NCBI GenBank assembly: GCA_028023455.1
Contig: JAQFVV010012574.1
Coordinates: 1,886,959-1,950,958, forward strand
Reading direction: 5' to 3'
DNA from: Epiperipatus broadwayi
Taxonomy: Eukaryota; Onychophora; Udeonychophora; Euonychophora; Peripatidae
DNA: 64,000 nucleotides
Part shown: positions 60,486 through 64,000 of the stretch, piece by piece
Layout: each line of letters starts with the position of its first letter
How positions within the stretch are numbered: the first letter of the stretch is position 1
Position numbers and translations under genes: made by a program
Notes under the pieces: generated by a model
Told to the model about the DNA's origin: nothing
Databases searched by the model: none
The model's input: only the letters and a program-made list of their open reading frames with translations

Positions 60486-62983
60486 TTCATAATATTCATT
60501 CTACTAGATGAGTATATTGTTATATAGACAAAAATCATATATTGGTCTATATAAAATATGAAACATTCTAGTGACCACTATATTGTTATAATATTCTAAT
60601 CTTAGCATTATTTTATTTAAGAATTTAAATTTTATGATATACCTCTAAAATTGAGATTCTAAAATTATATTAAATAGTTGACAACATTTACAAAGTACCA
60701 TCATTGATAATGAAATATGGTCACTTGGTCATATCACTGTATTGTTTGACTACTTTATCCACCATCATGCTGAAAATGGAACATGCATGTTTAAGCATTA
60801 AGCATTATATTAATGGGTCATTCATATTAACTCATTTTTTTATTGATAATAATCCATTTTTTTGATTCTTCCTAGCCATTAAATCATAACAATTAAATCT
60901 AAATAAATGTTTCTTAACAATGAATAAAATTTGATTTGAATTTTATATATTGATATAAGAACTCATTAAAGTTCATAATGTAGTTTTAAAATTTGAGATG
61001 TAAGAATAAAAATTAAAAGGCTGGCAAGCATCACTTGATTATAGTACTCTATTGCTTGATTACTCTATCTACCTTCATTCAAAGATGCCTATTAGTTTAA
61101 AAAAAAGAAACATTCAATATTTCATTTGGTTTATATATAATAGTTGTAAACCATTCTGTTATTCTACTCTAAAGCCATCTATATAAGTATGAGTAATAAT
61201 TGTAAACCAGTCGGTAAATCCGCAGATTTGCTTCAGATTTCTGGACTTTGTCAGTGATATTGATTATTTATGATTACACATGCTTTTAGAATAAAGTGAT
61301 TGAATGAATGCTATTGTTAAGCAGCATAGTCATGTGATAATTAAGAATGATTTAAGAAGGAATCTGATATTGGTGAATTCTACATACTGAAAATTCTTTT
61401 GTAAAGTTATTGAGGCTAATGAACATCAATGGACTTTATAGAATTTGTTTTTTTACTAGTAATGTTTTTTTTTGTTGGTTTCAATTATATGAATGAAGCA
61501 TTGTTTAATTAATGAAACACATCCTGGAAGTTTGATTTTCATTTACTGCAAGTCAGTTTTGATAACACATCAGGCAGTATTGTTTAAGAAATGCTTTGAG
61601 AGTATTAACTGCTTTTAAGACTTATCTAATTATTGTTAGCAATTAATTTTTTTTTACATTAAGTCTGTTATTTAAAAAAAAAGTGCAGTGAACAACCTGC
61701 CAAAACAGATGTTTATGGAATGTTTATCAAATATCCAAATTATGAAATAACATATGTATTATATTGTGGATTAAGATCATTTTATACTATTTCAGAAATG
61801 CTGCTGCTTGTCAAAAACATTATACTTCAATAAAATAGGATTGCATTTAATTGCTCTACAAACTAATTTGGCTTAAAAGTATGTATGTAATAATTATTCT
61901 CTGACTTGTACAATTAATTACTACCACTAATTATTTGAATAGTTGTGCATCCATTATTTGTTTATTTTTTATAGAGCCTAAATCATTAATCAAATTATTG
62001 CAGTTGTAAAAACAAGTATATGTAGGCATGTCTTCACTGATGTAAATAACAGAACTATTTATTAGCTATAGTAAAAGAAGTGTGGCATTTTCATGAATTA
62101 ATGTCTTGAATAATAATGTTAAATATTTTCAGTGATGTCCTGCATAGTTTAGTGTGGTGGTAAAATGACAGATACTGGAACTTAAGAACCATGAATTGTG
62201 CTCAGCTCAGTCACTTATGATGCTTGCTATTTGATTATTGATTTTTAGTTTATTTTTAGTATTAATAAAACATAGTTCAATAATTAGTCACTTTGAAATC
62301 AGGAGGTATTTCAGCACTGGACGGCACAGATTGAGCTTTAATCTAGTCATTTTTAGCTTTCATATCTGTCATTCTGGTATAATGCACTAACCAGGCAGAG
62401 TATTTATATTGTTTTAATGGTGTAATCCTATATTGTAAGAATATTGAAAACATTTTCTCTTTAAATGTGGATGCTTTAGTCTTATTTTGATATTTATTTG
62501 TACTTGTGTCTCTGATGTAATGAAAATATCAATTTTGAAATGAAAATTGCCCTTTTTTGATTGGATGTCTTTTCTGATTCACTGCTTATTAAAATTAGTG
62601 TTTCTTTTTACATATTGAATAATCTTATTGCAAAAAATAATATATATTTTTCAGAATGTATCAATACTGACAATAGCCAAAAAAATTTAAAATTATAGTT
62701 AAAATTCATGAAAATAATAAAATGATTAAACAGCTATTTATTTTTTAAATTGTTATTTACATAAATGTATCCAGATATACACAGTTTAATTAGTAATATG
62801 AAAGATCCTTATTGTTTAAAAGAAAAAAAAAAACTATTAGGCTACATTTAATGTTAATATTGCTACTTCTTTTTATTCAGATACTTTCTTTGGCGAATTA
62901 TGCAGTTTATCTTAAAATACCTTTTTTTATTGCAAATCATACAAAATTTAATAGGCTTTTCTGATTGCTGAGTCAGAGACAGC

Positions 62984-63004
62984 TATATATATATATATAT
63001 ATAT
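62984..63004. repeat. AT dinucleotide microsatellite
   Basis: A run of about ten AT units within the inferred intron. Confidence 0.8.
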
Positions 63005-64000
63005 AATCGTTTGAGATGTTACTTATTGATATGTAAATTATGTTGGGTTTATTAAAATTCCTATAAAATAATCACAAAATGTATTTTTCGTTATTAGAGA
63101 AAATATTTTTATCTTTGTTTTTAGATTATGTAGCTCTTTTGAATTAATTGAAAGATAGATGAGTTAGCAAATGGAAATACAATAATAATCTTACCTATGT
63201 TATGTTAAGATTATAAAATTCAGGTCTATGGGTATAAGTTAGAATATGGAAATGATGTTATGAATTTTATAATTATTTCTGCTAATGTCATATGCGGATC
63301 TAAAGATTAGAATGTTTGTTTAGAATTAGTGTTTTTTGAGTGCATTTTTTAAACAAAAAACAAAATGTATATACATATTCACATGAATTTTTTTTTACAA
63401 AATTATATTCTCCACTTAATTGACATTGAAGGATTTCTAGTTGACAAGAAAGTTTGAATATTCTTCACAAAATAGCTATCAGGGATTCAAGAAACTAACA
63501 TGTTAAAAGAGTTAAACAAAATCTTTTTCTTAATTCTTTTGTTTTTTAAAAATAAAATAAAAAATTTTAAATACATCATCATTCAATGATAACATATGAT
63601 TCAAAACTTGACAATCAAAAATTGAGTACATTTTCAGATTATTCTCATTTTGCTAATTGCAACAATAGATTAATGATATGGAAAAATAAATCTGAGATTA
63701 TTGAATTACTTTGAACATTTTATTTTTTTTATGTAAATATATATATAGTAGTTTCCATTGAGAGTTTTCATTTAACATAAATTCACATAATCATGATTGA
63801 GTAATTTTAGCTCATGATAAATTCTTTGTTTTTCTGCTCAGTGTTATAAAAAGTCACTAAATACAACTTTCAATATTTAAGAAGTGCCTTAAAAATTTTC
63901 TAATCATTTTCCATCACCAGAATTTAATAATAAAAGTTAGAAAATATGATTTTTAAATTTTATTATTTAATGCTGTCTTATGTTACTATTATAATTAACT

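Noticed and set aside
62150-62400. Two tRNA-derived SINEs in the last intron
   Set aside because: A-box-like words are present, but no acceptable B box or tail was found. Left as possible relics only.
62984-63004. Regulatory TATA-rich element
   Set aside because: It is a plain AT dinucleotide run, with no gene start near it.

Overview
This is a eukaryotic, very AT-rich, gene-poor and transposon-rich window. Intron-split coding exons, non-LTR retrotransposons, a Ty3/gypsy LTR element, a Merlin DNA transposon and tRNA-derived SINEs all point to an animal, most likely an invertebrate. A TCAGTC initiator-like site hints weakly at an arthropod. The species cannot be fixed from the sequence alone. 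No bacterial operon, CRISPR array, rRNA or intact tRNA gene was seen.

Only two host genes are supported, and each shows just its first coding exon. They are arranged head to head at 56987-57919. On the minus strand is exon 1 of a calcium-regulated mitochondrial ATP-Mg/phosphate carrier (SCaMC, SLC25A23/24/25 type) with one complete EF-hand loop. On the plus strand, 604 bp away, is exon 1 of an EEIG1/FAM102 (SYM-3) family protein with the start of its NT-C2 domain. The gap is probably a shared divergent promoter. By inference the left part of the window is SCaMC intron or intergenic DNA, and the right 6 kb is EEIG1 intron 1.

Most of the rest is mobile DNA. 1.8-3.4 kb: the 3' half of a LINE with a C-terminal zinc knuckle (family A). 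6.0-6.7 kb: a 660-bp palindrome built from an inverted tRNA-type SINE. 11.5-12.7 and 14.5-15.5 kb: two non-autonomous DNA transposons with terminal inverted repeats. 17.4-19.2 kb: a 5'-truncated RTE-like LINE. 22.2-29.3 kb: a degenerate Ty3/gypsy element with two LTRs. 29.7-30.6 kb: a three-copy local repeat. 30.6-35.3 kb: three LINE pieces, including a near full-length minus-strand RTE copy. 42.9-49.9 kb: a three-layer nest in which an old LINE (family B) is split by an RTE copy that is itself split by a Merlin transposon with a perfect 8-bp target duplication. Short tRNA-Gly-derived SINEs lie at 7.3, 10.4, 36.8 and 39.4 kb.

Every transposon ORF is broken by stops or frameshifts, so none looks autonomous. 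No convincing new molecular system was found. The most unusual structures are the inverted SINE palindrome, the dated nest and the divergent exon pair.
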